Source of the DNA: Isotricha intestinalis
Taxonomy: Eukaryota > Ciliophora > Litostomatea > Vestibuliferida > Isotrichidae
Assembly: GCA_023807065.1 (NCBI GenBank)
Contig: JAJJLU010003634.1
Location: 1 to 43,462, forward strand
Direction: 5' to 3'
DNA: 43,462 nucleotides
Shown here: positions 20,277-30,828 of the stretch, piece after piece
How positions within the stretch are numbered: the first letter of the stretch is position 1
Layout of the letters: every line of letters starts with the position of its first letter
Translations under genes and position numbers: made by a program
The notes under the pieces: generated by a model
What the model was told of the DNA's origin: nothing
Database searches by the model: none
What the model saw: only the letters and a program-made list of their open reading frames with translations

Positions 20277-20969
20277 TTAATAATCAGAATCCTCATCATC
20301 ACTTCCTTTTTTTTTATTAATATTAATTTCTCCTTTCTCAGCTTTATTCTTTGGTAAAATCATTTTATATAAAACTAACTTCCTACTAATATTAATAGTA
20401 GGAAAATCATCAGTCATTCCAAAATCTTGGAATCCAATAAATCTTCCAATTGCTTTTCCATCAACAAACATAATTAAAGTAGGTAAAACTCTAACATTTA
20501 ATTTAGTAGTAAAAAAAGGAGTTTTTTCAGCATTAATTCTAATAAATAAAGTTTCAGGATGTTCATTTGCAATTTTTTTAATATGTTCATCTAATATTTT
20601 ACATCTTTCAAAATCATTATGATAAAAATGACAAACAACTCTTTTATTTTTTAAACAAGTATCTAAAAATTCAGTTTCTATTATTTCTCTATATTGACCA
20701 TATTTTTCTTTTGCTCTTCTTGCTGCTAATTCTTTTTTTTTTAAAGCTTCTCCTTTCATTTTTTCTAATTCTGCTTTCATTATTCTTTCTTCTTCTGAAT
20801 CTACTTCATCAAAATCATCATCTTCATCTTCTTCTTTTAATTTTTTTATTTTTTCTTCTTCTCTCTTCTTTTCTTCTTGTTCTTTCATTATTTCTTTTGT
20901 TCTATCTTCTATTGCTTTGTCTTTCACTATATCAAAAGCTAGTTGATTTAAGAGAGGATTATTTTGCAT
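20277..20969 (-). CDS. TXNDC9: TXNDC9 (phosducin-like 3) thioredoxin-domain co-chaperone
   Basis: A 230-residue protein: an N-terminal acidic/basic coiled coil (about 15-90) and a thioredoxin fold (about 92-200). Family blocks YREI, VVCHFYHNDFERCKILDEHI, and VLPTLIMFVDGK with cis-Pro163, then GFQDFG and TDDFPT, match TXNDC9. The redox CxxC is absent, with only Cys123 left in the RCKIL loop, as in the family. The known role is modulating the CCT chaperonin for tubulin and actin folding. It is head-to-head with the RING/LRR gene over 130 bp. The acidic C-terminal tail is typical of related proteins. Confidence 0.9.
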   Translation of the reverse strand: MQNNPLLNQLAFDIVKDKAIEDRTKEIMKEQEEKKREEEKIKKLKEEDEDDDFDEVDSEEERIMKAELEKMKGEALKKKELAARRAKEKYGQYREIIETEFLDTCLKNKRVVCHFYHNDFERCKILDEHIKKIANEHPETLFIRINAEKTPFFTTKLNVRVLPTLIMFVDGKAIGRFIGFQDFGMTDDFPTINISRKLVLYKMILPKNKAEKGEININKKKGSDDEDSDY

Positions 20970-21099
20970 TTTTTTTAATTTAAATATTAAATTAAAATTT
21001 TTCCTTTAATAAATTAAATTTTTATTTTTAATTCAAAAATTTTTTAATTGGAATTTTTTCTTTTTTTTTTAATTTTTAAATTAATTTAATAAATTAATA
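20970..21099. promoter_or_regulatory. 130-bp bidirectional promoter gap
   Basis: A short A+T-rich gap with a poly(T) run between the divergent starts of TXNDC9 and the RING/B-box gene. Both promoters must lie here. No named motif is recognised. Confidence 0.45.
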
Positions 21100-23061
21100 A
21101 TGGAAATTGAAAAATTAAAATGCCCAATTTGTAAAAATGCTTATGATTCATCTTTACATATTCCTAAAATTTTAATAAACTGTGGTCATACAATTTGTTC
21201 TTTTTGTATTAGTTTAAAAATACATGAAAATGAAGAACATAAAATAATATGTCCAAATGATTTAATCATTTATAATAATATAACATCAGTTGATTTATTT
21301 CCAACAAATAGAAGTTTATTAGATTTAATAGAAATAGAAAAGAAAAATAATAATAAAAATAATTTAGAAATAGAAATTGAAGAAATACATACTCCTCCTG
21401 AATTAATGACTCCTCAATCAACTACTTCATTAAGTTCTGATTTTTTAAGAAAAAGTAATTCTTTAAGAAATTCTTTAAAAAAAATACCTTCTAATATTTG
21501 TTTAAATCACTCTTTACCTTTAAATGTTATATGTATTGATGAAAAAATTAAAATTTGTAGTCAATGTGCCTTACAATCTAATCATTTTAATCATCAAATT
21601 ATTACTGATGATGAATTTATGAATCAAATTGATAATTTAATAGATTTATTTCAAGATGTTGATAATAATTGTCAAAAATATTCTAAAAAAGAAAATATAT
21701 CTACTTCTTTTATTTTAAATAATTTATGTAGTAAAATAAAATTAATGAAAGAAAATATGGATAAAAATATATATGAGTTAATTGATAATATTAATAAACA
21801 AAAAAATATTGTTTTTGATTATTTAGAGGAAAGAAAAAATGAAATTAAAAAAAAATTTAATTCTACTTCATATGATATTAAACAATTAATTGAACAAACA
21901 AATACTTGGATGAATTTTGTTCAAAATAAATTAAGTATATTAAATGATATAAAAGATCCTTCAATTGAATGTATTAAATTAATAGATGATGATCCAAATA
22001 AAAATAATCTAAAATTAATTCAAACTGGAAGACAATTAAATGATAGATTTAGTTTTATTCAACAAATAGAAAATATTATAAATGATTTAGAACTATTTGA
22101 AGAAAAAGGAATTTCAATAGAATTTAATAAAAAACTTGTAAATGAATTAATAATATCAAAACCAGTTTTTGATAATAAAATTGTAAAAACTAATTTATTT
22201 AATATAAGTGAAAATATTGAGTTAGTCAATAAATTACATTTAAAAAATTACATTTTCGAAAATTATAATTCAAATATTGTTTTAAATTATATAATGAATG
22301 AACAAGAAGATAATAATGTAAGTGAATTAAAACAATATAAATTATTAAATCGAGAATCAAATTTGACAACAGAAAAGATTATAAATGACTTAAATGAATT
22401 AGAACCTAATATTTCAGAAAAAAATTCTTTCACAAATGAATTAGAAAATAATTTTGAAAAAAAATCGAAATCATTTTTTAATGTATCTCAAGATGAAGGA
22501 AATATATTTAAAGATATAAATAATATAAATGAAAATTTAAATTCATTTAATATTTCTAGAATTAATCTTTCAACAGATAATACTAAAGAAAAATTAAGGA
22601 AAAAAACACCAAATCATTCTCCTTTAAATAAACAAAAATCAACTACTCCAGATAAAGATAAAATTATTTTTATTAAAACACAATTAAAAAATGAAATGGC
22701 TAATTTTAGTAGAATTGATATTGGTGATGAAGGAATAAATATTATTTGTTCTTTTTTTAAAAATAAACCTGGAAGTAAATATAAAGAATTAAAATTTGTT
22801 AAATCAAATTTAACAAATGAAGGAGTTAATACTCTTATTGATGGAATTAAAAATTATAATATTAAAATTCAAAATTTAAATATTTCTAATAATGGATTAA
22901 ATGATAAATGTGGAAATTCTATTATTAATTTGTTAAAATATAATTATTGTTCTTTGAGAACTTTTTATTTAAGTAATAATTCATTTACAGTTAATATGAA
23001 AGAAAAAATAAAATCTTATTCTACAAATGTTGGAATTGGTAATGTAAAGATTTTTATTTAA
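21100..23061 (+). CDS. RING/B-box/coiled-coil protein with C-terminal leucine-rich repeats
   Basis: A 653-residue TRIM-like protein. The RING finger has ligands C8, C11, C28, H30, C33, C36, C51 and D54. A B-box follows at about 134-172 with C134 and H137 and the pattern C..C..H..H. A helical, coiled-coil-like region covers about 185-330, then a disordered linker with many Asn and Ser. The last 110 residues hold RNI-type leucine-rich repeats, including IQNLNISNNGLNDKCG. The RING implies ubiquitin E3 ligase activity, with the LRR likely choosing substrates. Animal TRIM proteins end in SPRY or NHL domains, so this end is unusual. Substrate unknown. Confidence 0.85.
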   Translation: MEIEKLKCPICKNAYDSSLHIPKILINCGHTICSFCISLKIHENEEHKIICPNDLIIYNNITSVDLFPTNRSLLDLIEIEKKNNNKNNLEIEIEEIHTPPELMTPQSTTSLSSDFLRKSNSLRNSLKKIPSNICLNHSLPLNVICIDEKIKICSQCALQSNHFNHQIITDDEFMNQIDNLIDLFQDVDNNCQKYSKKENISTSFILNNLCSKIKLMKENMDKNIYELIDNINKQKNIVFDYLEERKNEIKKKFNSTSYDIKQLIEQTNTWMNFVQNKLSILNDIKDPSIECIKLIDDDPNKNNLKLIQTGRQLNDRFSFIQQIENIINDLELFEEKGISIEFNKKLVNELIISKPVFDNKIVKTNLFNISENIELVNKLHLKNYIFENYNSNIVLNYIMNEQEDNNVSELKQYKLLNRESNLTTEKIINDLNELEPNISEKNSFTNELENNFEKKSKSFFNVSQDEGNIFKDINNINENLNSFNISRINLSTDNTKEKLRKKTPNHSPLNKQKSTTPDKDKIIFIKTQLKNEMANFSRIDIGDEGINIICSFFKNKPGSKYKELKFVKSNLTNEGVNTLIDGIKNYNIKIQNLNISNNGLNDKCGNSIINLLKYNYCSLRTFYLSNNSFTVNMKEKIKSYSTNVGIGNVKIFI

Positions 23062-23564
23062 AGTTTATATATATATAATATAACAAAATAATTTATATTT
23101 AATTTTAATATTCAATTGTATATTTATTTTTAATTTTTTAAAAACAGTTTTTAATCTGTTGAATTAAAACCTGTGTATTGAACACAAGTAATTGTATATT
23201 TTTTTAACTCTAAATTTTTAATATACTTTGTATGAATTATCATAAGAGTATATTAAATTAGAAGATAAAGGTCATATCCTATAATTTTTCTTCATTTTTA
23301 TATTTAGATTATTTATGGATATTCTAAATCATAATTATAAAGAACAAAAAACATTCTTTATGAAAGGATTTCTAAATCAATTTTTAAAGAATAGTTCTCT
23401 TTTAATTATTAAGTTTTATAATTATTTATTTAAATAAAAATAAATAATTTATATTATAATAATGATCAAAATAGTTATTTTAAAATTTTATTATTTTTAA
23501 TTTATAATAAAAACTAACGTGGCCTATTAATTAAAATTAATAATCTATAATAAAAATTAAAATT
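23062..23564. other. Convergent intergenic region, 0.5 kb
   Basis: A+T-rich spacer with both genes ending into it. No feature seen. Confidence 0.5.
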
Positions 23565-24356
23565 TTAATTTAAACAGCTATGATAAAAAGTTTGAAGTTG
23601 AAAAACTTCTTCATTGTCTAATCTTACATCTTCAGATTTACAAATAATATTAATCAAATATGATAATACATCCTTCAATTGAGTATCATTTTTATTTTGA
23701 TAAAATGAGGTAATTAAAATACCATTACTCAATTGATTAGAAAAAGAATATAATGAATTATCTATAATCACAATTTTATTTAAAGGAATTCCAAAAATAT
23801 TTAAATCTTTTATACATATTTTATCATTGATATTTATACAATCTTCTCTATATAATACAAATTTAAAATAAATTTTAGTTGGATCAATTCTATCTAAAAT
23901 TGCATCTGCATATGCTTTAACTGACCCAGTATAAATCCCAATATCAAATATTTTTGATGTTGAATCAAGAAATTCATTTAAATATGGTCTCAAAAAAACT
24001 CCAACTGAAAAAATTTCATTTTTATCTTTAAATTGAATTTCTAAATCATAATTTTGAGATAAATTCTCGAAATCAGCATGAACTAAAGTTTCATCTAAAT
24101 CTAAAATTAATAATTTTTTTTTTGAATATATTAAATTCTTTATTGAAGGATTTTTTTTAATAATTGATTTTGATAAATTTCTTATTTTTTCTTCAAATTT
24201 TATTTTCGGAAAATTTTTTAATGATTTTAATACAGATTCTACATAATTATTATAATTGTCTATTGTATTAAGAGATGATGGAACAAAATTTATTCCTTCT
24301 GTTTCCTGTTTTGAATATTTATTGAAAATTTTTTTTAATTTGTGAAATTCATTCAT
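23565..24356 (-). CDS. FCP1/SCP-type HAD phosphatase (CTD small phosphatase-like)
   Basis: A 263-residue protein. Residues 1-80 are a helical leader. The NIF/FCP1 catalytic domain starts LLILDLDETLVHAD, with nucleophile Asp86 and acid/base Asp88 in the DxDx(T/V) motif. The blocks VFLRPYLNEFLD, IGIYTGSVKAYADAILDRIDP and KIVIIDNSLYSF complete the HAD core. Such enzymes remove phosphate from Ser/Thr, for example on the RNA polymerase II C-terminal domain. There is no BRCT domain, so it is closer to SCP/CTDSPL or Dullard than FCP1. It has no membrane segment, so a Dullard-type anchored role is less likely. Confidence 0.9.
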   Translation of the reverse strand: MNEFHKLKKIFNKYSKQETEGINFVPSSLNTIDNYNNYVESVLKSLKNFPKIKFEEKIRNLSKSIIKKNPSIKNLIYSKKKLLILDLDETLVHADFENLSQNYDLEIQFKDKNEIFSVGVFLRPYLNEFLDSTSKIFDIGIYTGSVKAYADAILDRIDPTKIYFKFVLYREDCININDKICIKDLNIFGIPLNKIVIIDNSLYSFSNQLSNGILITSFYQNKNDTQLKDVLSYLINIICKSEDVRLDNEEVFQLQTFYHSCLN

Positions 24357-24760
24357 TTTAATTTAAAATTTAATTTTTACCTTTAAATATAGATTTGCTT
24401 TTTTTTGGTTTTAAGCTTTTCCTGAGTTTGATTATTTTATTTTAGTTGAAAGATTTTATTTGAGTTTTTTTTCTATTTATTGATTGTATTTAAAATTTCC
24501 TAAGTGATAATAAAGGAGTTATTTTGTAAAATTTGAAATTATTTAAAACTAATTTTTTCTGAAATACAAGATTCAATTTTAGTAATTCATTATTTTAATT
24601 AATATTTTAAAAATATTTAATTTTTTTAATTTATTAAATAAAATTTTATGTATTTGTGAAAGAGTGACAAAATAAACTCAAATTGAATTAAATGTATCAA
24701 AAAGATTAAAAATTAATTAATCAAAAAGAAATTAATTAAAAAAATAAAATAAAATAATAA
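24357..24760. other. Divergent intergenic region, 0.4 kb
   Basis: Shared promoter region of the phosphatase gene (minus) and the CK1 gene (plus). A+T-rich; nothing else recognised. Confidence 0.5.
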
Positions 24761-25975
24761 ATGAGACCACAAATCGTTTTTTTCAATAAATATAAACCAA
24801 TAAAAAAACTAGGAGAAGGTTCATTTGGAAAAATATATTTAGCAAATAATATAAACACAAATGATAAATATGCAATAAAATTAGAAAACAGAAATAGTCC
24901 TAAATTACTTTTAGAACAAGAAGCATATATGTTATATTACTTAAAAGGTAAAGGAATACCATATATTAAATCATATGGTTATTCAGGAGAATATAATATT
25001 TTAATAATGGAATTATTAGGAAAATCATTAGAAAAATTATTTGAAGAAAATCATTATAAATTTTCAATAAAAACAGTATGTATGTTAGGTGAACAAATGA
25101 TAACTCGTTTACAATATATTCATAATAAACATATTCTACATAGAGATATTAAACCAGATAATTTTATTATGGGAATAGATAATAATAAAGATATTGTTTA
25201 TATAATTGATTTTGGATTATCTAAAAAATATAGAAGTAGTAGAACTCTTCAACATATTAAATATAGTGAAAATAAAAAATTAATTGGAACTGCAAGATAT
25301 GCTTCTATTCATGCTTTAGCTGGTTGTGAACAAGGAAGAAGAGATGATATGGAAGCTTTAAGTTATGTTTTATTATATTTTTTAAGAGGATATTTACCAT
25401 GGCAAGGTTTAAAAGTTAATAAAAAAGAAGATAGATATAAAAAAATATTAGAAAAAAAAAAAATAGTTAGTTCTAAAGACCTTTGTAATGGGTTTCCTTA
25501 TGAATTTTATGAATTTGTTCATTATTGTAAAAGTTTAAAATTTGAAGAAGAGCCAAATTATGATTATTTAAGAGGATTACTAAAGAAAGTTATGAAGGAT
25601 AATTTATTGGATTATGATTATATGTTTGATTGGAGTGAAAATAATCATAAAGATTTGTCTAAAAGTGATTCAAAGGAAAATTCAAATCTCGTAATGAGAA
25701 TACAGAAAAATAAAGAAATTGCTGAAAAAGAAAACAATTTAATTAATTTTAATAATTATACTATTGATAGATTGAAAACAATTCAAGAAGATTATAATAA
25801 TATTGATGATAATAATAAAATTGGAATGATCAATTGTAATCAATATAAATTTATAAGTACTTTAAATTCAATAAATTTTAATAATGAAAAGCCTAAAATT
25901 ATAAATGAAACAAAAGAGGATGATAATATAATAAATATAAATGAAAATAAAGAGAATGGATGTCGAATTTTTTAA
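24761..25975 (+). CDS. Casein kinase 1 family Ser/Thr kinase
   Basis: A 404-residue kinase. Glycine loop GEGSFG 18-23, catalytic Lys40, HRDIKPDNF with Asp129, DFG 150-152. The CK1-specific block GTARYASIHALAGCEQGRRDD replaces the APE motif and is followed by EALSYVLLYFLRGYLPWQGL. The C-terminal 110 residues are Asn-rich and likely regulatory by autophosphorylation. CK1 enzymes prefer already-phosphorylated or acidic sites and act in many pathways. Ciliates usually carry expanded CK1 families, so the exact paralogue is unknown. It is head-to-head with the phosphatase gene. Confidence 0.95.
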   Translation: MRPQIVFFNKYKPIKKLGEGSFGKIYLANNINTNDKYAIKLENRNSPKLLLEQEAYMLYYLKGKGIPYIKSYGYSGEYNILIMELLGKSLEKLFEENHYKFSIKTVCMLGEQMITRLQYIHNKHILHRDIKPDNFIMGIDNNKDIVYIIDFGLSKKYRSSRTLQHIKYSENKKLIGTARYASIHALAGCEQGRRDDMEALSYVLLYFLRGYLPWQGLKVNKKEDRYKKILEKKKIVSSKDLCNGFPYEFYEFVHYCKSLKFEEEPNYDYLRGLLKKVMKDNLLDYDYMFDWSENNHKDLSKSDSKENSNLVMRIQKNKEIAEKENNLINFNNYTIDRLKTIQEDYNNIDDNNKIGMINCNQYKFISTLNSINFNNEKPKIINETKEDDNIININENKENGCRIF

Positions 25976-26657
25976 ATTTTTGTTAAATTCTTTTTATTAT
26001 TTTTTTCCTTTTTTATACCCGGAAAAATTGATTTTTCTTTTTATTTATATAATAATATATGAAGTTAATTAAATTGATTTAATATAATGAAATTAATTTA
26101 AAAATTATATATTTATTAATCAGAAATAATTAATAATTAATCAATTATGAATTATTGATTTTCATATTTATACTACTAATCAATTTAACTAAAATTTTTC
26201 TTTTAGTATTCAATCTTTTATTCTTTATTTTATATTTGCTTTATTTTTTTCAAAATATCTTTTAAATGATAAAAAATATTAATATGTTGAAGATTAGTAT
26301 TTATTCTTTTAAGATTTCATATTGTTTTTATAAAGAAATTAAATAAACTTCAACTATTTTTACCATCTATTCATTATTTGTTTTTCAAAAAAATAGAATA
26401 ATTTATTTATTGATATATATTTAATCAGAAAAAATTTTTTACATATTTATAAAAGCATTAATATTTTCAGTCATTTTTTCAGTTGTTAAATTTTATTTAA
26501 AAATATTTTAAGCAATCTTTAATTTTAGTCCCATCTTTTAATAATGATATTTTAAACTATATTAAAAATGGATTAATAAAAGGAAAATAATAAATAAATC
26601 AAAAAGGAAAAAAATAAACATTTTATTATTAATTAACCTTAAATAAATATATTTGAA
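25976..26657. other. Intergenic region, 0.7 kb
   Basis: A+T-rich spacer between two same-strand genes. No RNA gene or relic seen. Confidence 0.55.
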
Positions 26658-27758
26658 ATGTCAAGTGAAGATGAAAGAGAAGAAGAAGAAAAAGATTTGT
26701 CTAATCTTTTATCTTCAAAAATAAATATAACATTTAAAGATGAAATAAATTTAGATGAAATAATAAATAAATTAAATCCTCCAATAAAAAGGAATTTAGA
26801 GAATGAATCATCAAACAATCCAATAACAGGAAATATAAACATTTTAACTCCTCAAGAAATAAAATATTTATGTGTAAAAGCCACAGAAATTTTTATGGAA
26901 GAACCAGTATTTTTAGAAATATCATCACCATTAAATATATGTGGGGATACACATGGTCAATTTTCTGATTTATTAAGATTATTTGAATTTGGAGGGAATC
27001 CTCCAAAAACAAATTATCTATTTTTAGGAGATTATGTAGATAGAGGAAAAAATTCAGTAGAAACAATTTCTTTATTATTAGCATATAAAATAAAATATAA
27101 AGATAATTTCTTTTTACTAAGAGGAAATCATGAAAGTGAAAATATAAATAGAGCATATGGTTTTTTTGATGAATGTAAAAGAAGATATGGAATAAAAATA
27201 TGGAAGAAATTTTCAGATTGTTTTAACTGTCTCCCAGTATCAGCATTAATAGATGATAAAATATTATGTATGCATGGTGGTTTGAGTCCAGATTTAACAT
27301 CTTTAGATAAAATAAAGAAAATAGTAAGACCTACTGAAGTTCCAGATAAAGGATTATTATGTGATTTATTATGGTCAGATCCTGATGATAATGTTAATGG
27401 TTGGGGTGATAATGAAAGAGGAGTTAGTGTTATTTTTTCAGCTGATATTGTTAGTAAATTTATTAAGGATTTAGATATTGATTTAGTTTGTAGAGCTCAT
27501 CAAGTTGTTGAGCATGGATATTTATTTTTTGCTAATAGACAATTAGTCACTGTCTTTAGTGCTCCTAATTATTGTGGACAATTTAATAATAATGGAGCTA
27601 TGATGAGTGTTGATGAAAATTTAGTTTGTGGATTTAAAATTTTACAACCTAGAAATAAAGGAATTAATATTTATCCTAAAGAAATTATGAGAAGTTTAAC
27701 TCCACCAAAAAAAAGAAATAAAAAAGATGTTGATGATGATGAAAGAGATGGTATTTAA
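26658..27758 (+). CDS. PP1-type protein phosphatase catalytic subunit
   Basis: A 366-residue metallophosphatase with a 70-residue acidic N-terminal extension. Metal and catalytic motifs: GDTHG (Asp97, His99), GDYVDRG (Asp125) and GNHE (Asn157, His158), then HGGLSPDL, and [10 protein letters not shown]. The block [23 protein letters not shown] and the end [11 protein letters not shown], then MMSVDE, match PP1 rather than PP2A or calcineurin. GDTHG replaces the usual GDIHG. The C-terminal tail is Lys/Asp-rich, perhaps for localisation. PP1 acts with targeting subunits that bind through RVxF motifs; none is visible next to this gene. Confidence 0.93.
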   Translation: MSSEDEREEEEKDLSNLLSSKINITFKDEINLDEIINKLNPPIKRNLENESSNNPITGNINILTPQEIKYLCVKATEIFMEEPVFLEISSPLNICGDTHGQFSDLLRLFEFGGNPPKTNYLFLGDYVDRGKNSVETISLLLAYKIKYKDNFFLLRGNHESENINRAYGFFDECKRRYGIKIWKKFSDCFNCLPVSALIDDKILCMHGGLSPDLTSLDKIKKIVRPTEVPDKGLLCDLLWSDPDDNVNGWGDNERGVSVIFSADIVSKFIKDLDIDLVCRAHQVVEHGYLFFANRQLVTVFSAPNYCGQFNNNGAMMSVDENLVCGFKILQPRNKGINIYPKEIMRSLTPPKKRNKKDVDDDERDGI

Positions 27759-28373
27759 AAAAATTTTTTGTTTATGTTTTTATGTTTTTTTGAATAGTTA
27801 ATTATGTTTTTATTTTTTTTTGTTCCTTTATTTTTTATAATCATTGCTTATTAATTTTTTTTCTTTTTTTTAAATGTTTTTATTTAAAGGAATATTTAAG
27901 GCAGGATGAAAGTTTTAAAAGAATTAAAATTATTTTCATTCAATGTTAAAAAAGAAGATAATTCATATATTGTTACTATAGGATATAAAATAATTTAATT
28001 ATTTTTTTATTTAAATTTTAATTATGAAATATTAATTATTCATCTATTTTAGGTTAAAAAAACATAATTTAATTTTAAACGAATTTAAATAGCACAATTT
28101 ATAATATAAATTAATATTATTTAACTATTTAAATAGACATATAATTTACATAATTCTTTTCTTATTCTTTATTTACTTTATTTTGTTACGTTATAATTAA
28201 ATCTAAACCTAAAAAATTCATTTATTATATTTTAAATTAATCAAAAAATTTGATTCTTCTTCATAAATTTTAATTTATACTATTCAAAGAAGAATAAATA
28301 TTTTTAAGTCAATTTTTATTTATTTTAATTGTAAATATAAAAAATATATTATAAATTATTTGTTAATATTGAA
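27759..28373. other. Convergent intergenic region, 0.6 kb
   Basis: Mostly A+T-rich filler. A 30-codon frame at 27906-27998 (+) starting MKVLKELKLF has gene-like codons and could be a tiny gene, a lost exon or chance. No other feature seen. Confidence 0.45.
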
Positions 28374-30635
28374 TTATAATTCATCATTTGATTTATTGAA
28401 ATGAAGAAAAGATTTTAAATCGTTTGTTTTTTTATTTTTAATTAAAGAAAAATTATTATTATGATTAATAGTTTTTCTAAAAGATTGAGATTTTTTCATA
28501 TTTAAAAATGAATTCACTTGTTTTTCAAATTCTTTACTTTTTTTTGATTTATTGAGATTAATATTTTCAATTTTTTTACTTATTAATAAAATTACTTTTT
28601 TATTTTGAGCAAGTATTTCTTCTTTATTATAATTTTCAAGGCTTTTTGATTTACTAAAATTTTTATTAATTTCATGTTTTTGTTTTTTATATCTAATTAC
28701 TGCTTTATTACTTTGAGATTTTATAACTGTATTTTTAAGAGAACGTTTTTGTTTTGTATATTCTTGAAGTATATAATATTCATTAAAATAGAATAATGGT
28801 TGTAAAGATGATAAAATTTGCATTTTAGAAAATTTTCTTTCTGTATCTTTTGAAATTAGGAATTTATTATATATTTCCATATCAAATAAAGGAGATTTTT
28901 TTAATGATAATAATTCTTTTTGAAATTTAATTTCTCTTTCATCTAATTTTTTTATATAATTTATTTTTTTTTGATATTTTTTACCGAAAAAAGCGGATGA
29001 ACTTCTATATAATTTAGATTCTTCCAATAATTTTTTTTTGTTAGAATGTAATCTAGTAAAACTTTTACTTAAACTTTTATTATTTTGATTAGAATGTTGA
29101 AAAGAAAAAGGATGTGTGATATTAGAAACATTTAATGAATTGTTTTTAGATACTGTTTCATTTTTTTTTATTTTTAATTTGTATTCATTTTTAATATTCG
29201 CAGATGAAATCCTTGAAGTATTATTTAAATTTATATTATTATTATCTTTTGAATGAGGAGAATTTATCCTATCACTTTTTTTATTCATTTCTATTAAAAA
29301 ACTATTTTTATTTTTTTCTCTATAAGTTTTAAATTTATCTTCAAAATATTTTTTATTTAATGTTTTTTGTATTTTTTTTCTTGTTTCATCATCAAAATCA
29401 TATAAATTAATTTTATCCATGTTTTTTATTATATTTTTAAATTTTTCACTCATATAAGCTTCTAGAAGTTTAACATTTGATAAATAATATTCTTTTGATC
29501 CAGCATTTATAGAATTTGAAAATTGATTTGGAGAATTAATTTCTGGAATATTTATATTATTTAGTATTTTTAAAGTTGATTTAAATTTTGTTTCATCTAA
29601 AGAATAATTAATGTTTACTTTCTGATTTTTTTCATTTTTTGAATATATTACATTTTTTTTATTTAAAGCAATTTTTAAAAAATGTAGTAAACTATAATAT
29701 GAATTAGCCCTTTCACATATTTTATTAATTAAAAAAACTAAATTGATCTGTTCTTGAAAAAATTTTTTAGTGAACCATCTACATTGTCTATAACTTTCAA
29801 CTGCTTTTTGGATAAAACCTAAATTTTCATAACATATTCCTCTATATAAAAAAATTATTATAAAATTTATAAAAATTTTTTTTAATTTTTTTTTAAATTT
29901 TCCAACAAAATTACTTTCATTAATTGACTCATGAAAGTCAATTAAATAAAATAATTCTCTTAAACTTAATTCAATACATTTTTCCAATAAATCTATACAA
30001 ATTTCATGATCTTTGTTCTCGATATAAAATTTACATCCTAATAAATATATTTTAACCAAATGATTTAAACTTTTATGATGTAAAATAATATTAAATGTTT
30101 TTTCCCCAAAAACAATAGTTAATGAAATTAAACTAATTAAATCAATATTTGAATCACATTGTTTTGAAAAAATACATAATATATAAATATATTCTAAATA
30201 TAATTCAATTATTGATTGAATTAGACTTGTATTTTTTATTAATTGATTATTAATTTTTATTTCATTTGTTAAGTCTACAAAATTTTTTTTAGTCATTTTA
30301 GAATATTTTTTTATGTGTTCTTTCTCCATTTTTATAATATTTGAATCTGTTTGATTAAAATTATATTTCTTCATTTTATTTTCTATAATTCTTAAAAAAG
30401 ATTTTATTTTTAAGATAATTACTTTCCAAAAACTTTCAATGTGAATGTATTTTTTTGATAATCTATTAATATTTTCTATTGTTTTTTTATATTCTTTTTT
30501 TGATAAATGTTCTTTTAAAACAATTAACCATTTTTCAAATTGTTCCTCTAAAGTTAAAGATTTTATGTTAGAATTCAATTTATCAATCATATCTTCATTA
30601 GATTTATCTTCTTTTTTTTTATTTAATTCCATCAA
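28374..30635 (-). CDS. Helical (TPR-like) N-terminal domain protein, Lys/Ser-rich tail, unknown function
   Basis: A 753-residue protein. The N-terminal 330 residues are helical; one stretch, GICYENLGFIQKAVESYRQC, has the A-x-E-x-Y spacing of a TPR helix pair, and similar stretches, such as LLEKCIELSLREL, suggest a divergent TPR or similar superhelix. The second half (about 340-753) is basic, disordered and rich in Asn, Ser and Lys. No membrane segment or catalytic motif is seen. I recall comparable TPR plus disordered-tail proteins from ciliates but cannot name a family. Likely a scaffold; confidence in function is low. Confidence 0.7.
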   Translation of the reverse strand: MMELNKKKEDKSNEDMIDKLNSNIKSLTLEEQFEKWLIVLKEHLSKKEYKKTIENINRLSKKYIHIESFWKVIILKIKSFLRIIENKMKKYNFNQTDSNIIKMEKEHIKKYSKMTKKNFVDLTNEIKINNQLIKNTSLIQSIIELYLEYIYILCIFSKQCDSNIDLISLISLTIVFGEKTFNIILHHKSLNHLVKIYLLGCKFYIENKDHEICIDLLEKCIELSLRELFYLIDFHESINESNFVGKFKKKLKKIFINFIIIFLYRGICYENLGFIQKAVESYRQCRWFTKKFFQEQINLVFLINKICERANSYYSLLHFLKIALNKKNVIYSKNEKNQKVNINYSLDETKFKSTLKILNNINIPEINSPNQFSNSINAGSKEYYLSNVKLLEAYMSEKFKNIIKNMDKINLYDFDDETRKKIQKTLNKKYFEDKFKTYREKNKNSFLIEMNKKSDRINSPHSKDNNNINLNNTSRISSANIKNEYKLKIKKNETVSKNNSLNVSNITHPFSFQHSNQNNKSLSKSFTRLHSNKKKLLEESKLYRSSSAFFGKKYQKKINYIKKLDEREIKFQKELLSLKKSPLFDMEIYNKFLISKDTERKFSKMQILSSLQPLFYFNEYYILQEYTKQKRSLKNTVIKSQSNKAVIRYKKQKHEINKNFSKSKSLENYNKEEILAQNKKVILLISKKIENINLNKSKKSKEFEKQVNSFLNMKKSQSFRKTINHNNNFSLIKNKKTNDLKSFLHFNKSNDEL

Positions 30636-30828
30636 TTATTCTTTTTATTAAATTAATAAATAAAAGACTAATAATAAAGATTAAAAATATAAATTTTGTT
30701 TTATTTTGTAATTTAATAATAAAGATATTAAAAAAACATATATATTAATTATATAAATATTTTAAAATCCCATACAATATTAATATAAATATTTTAGAAT
30801 TGACTTACAAAATAAAAATTTGATTTTT

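Noticed and set aside
20711..20983. Leu-rich plus-strand frame opposite TXNDC9
   Set aside because: It is the antisense shadow of the Glu/Lys-rich coiled coil.
26893..27156. Minus-strand frame opposite PP1
   Set aside because: The plus strand encodes unmistakable PP1 catalytic motifs.
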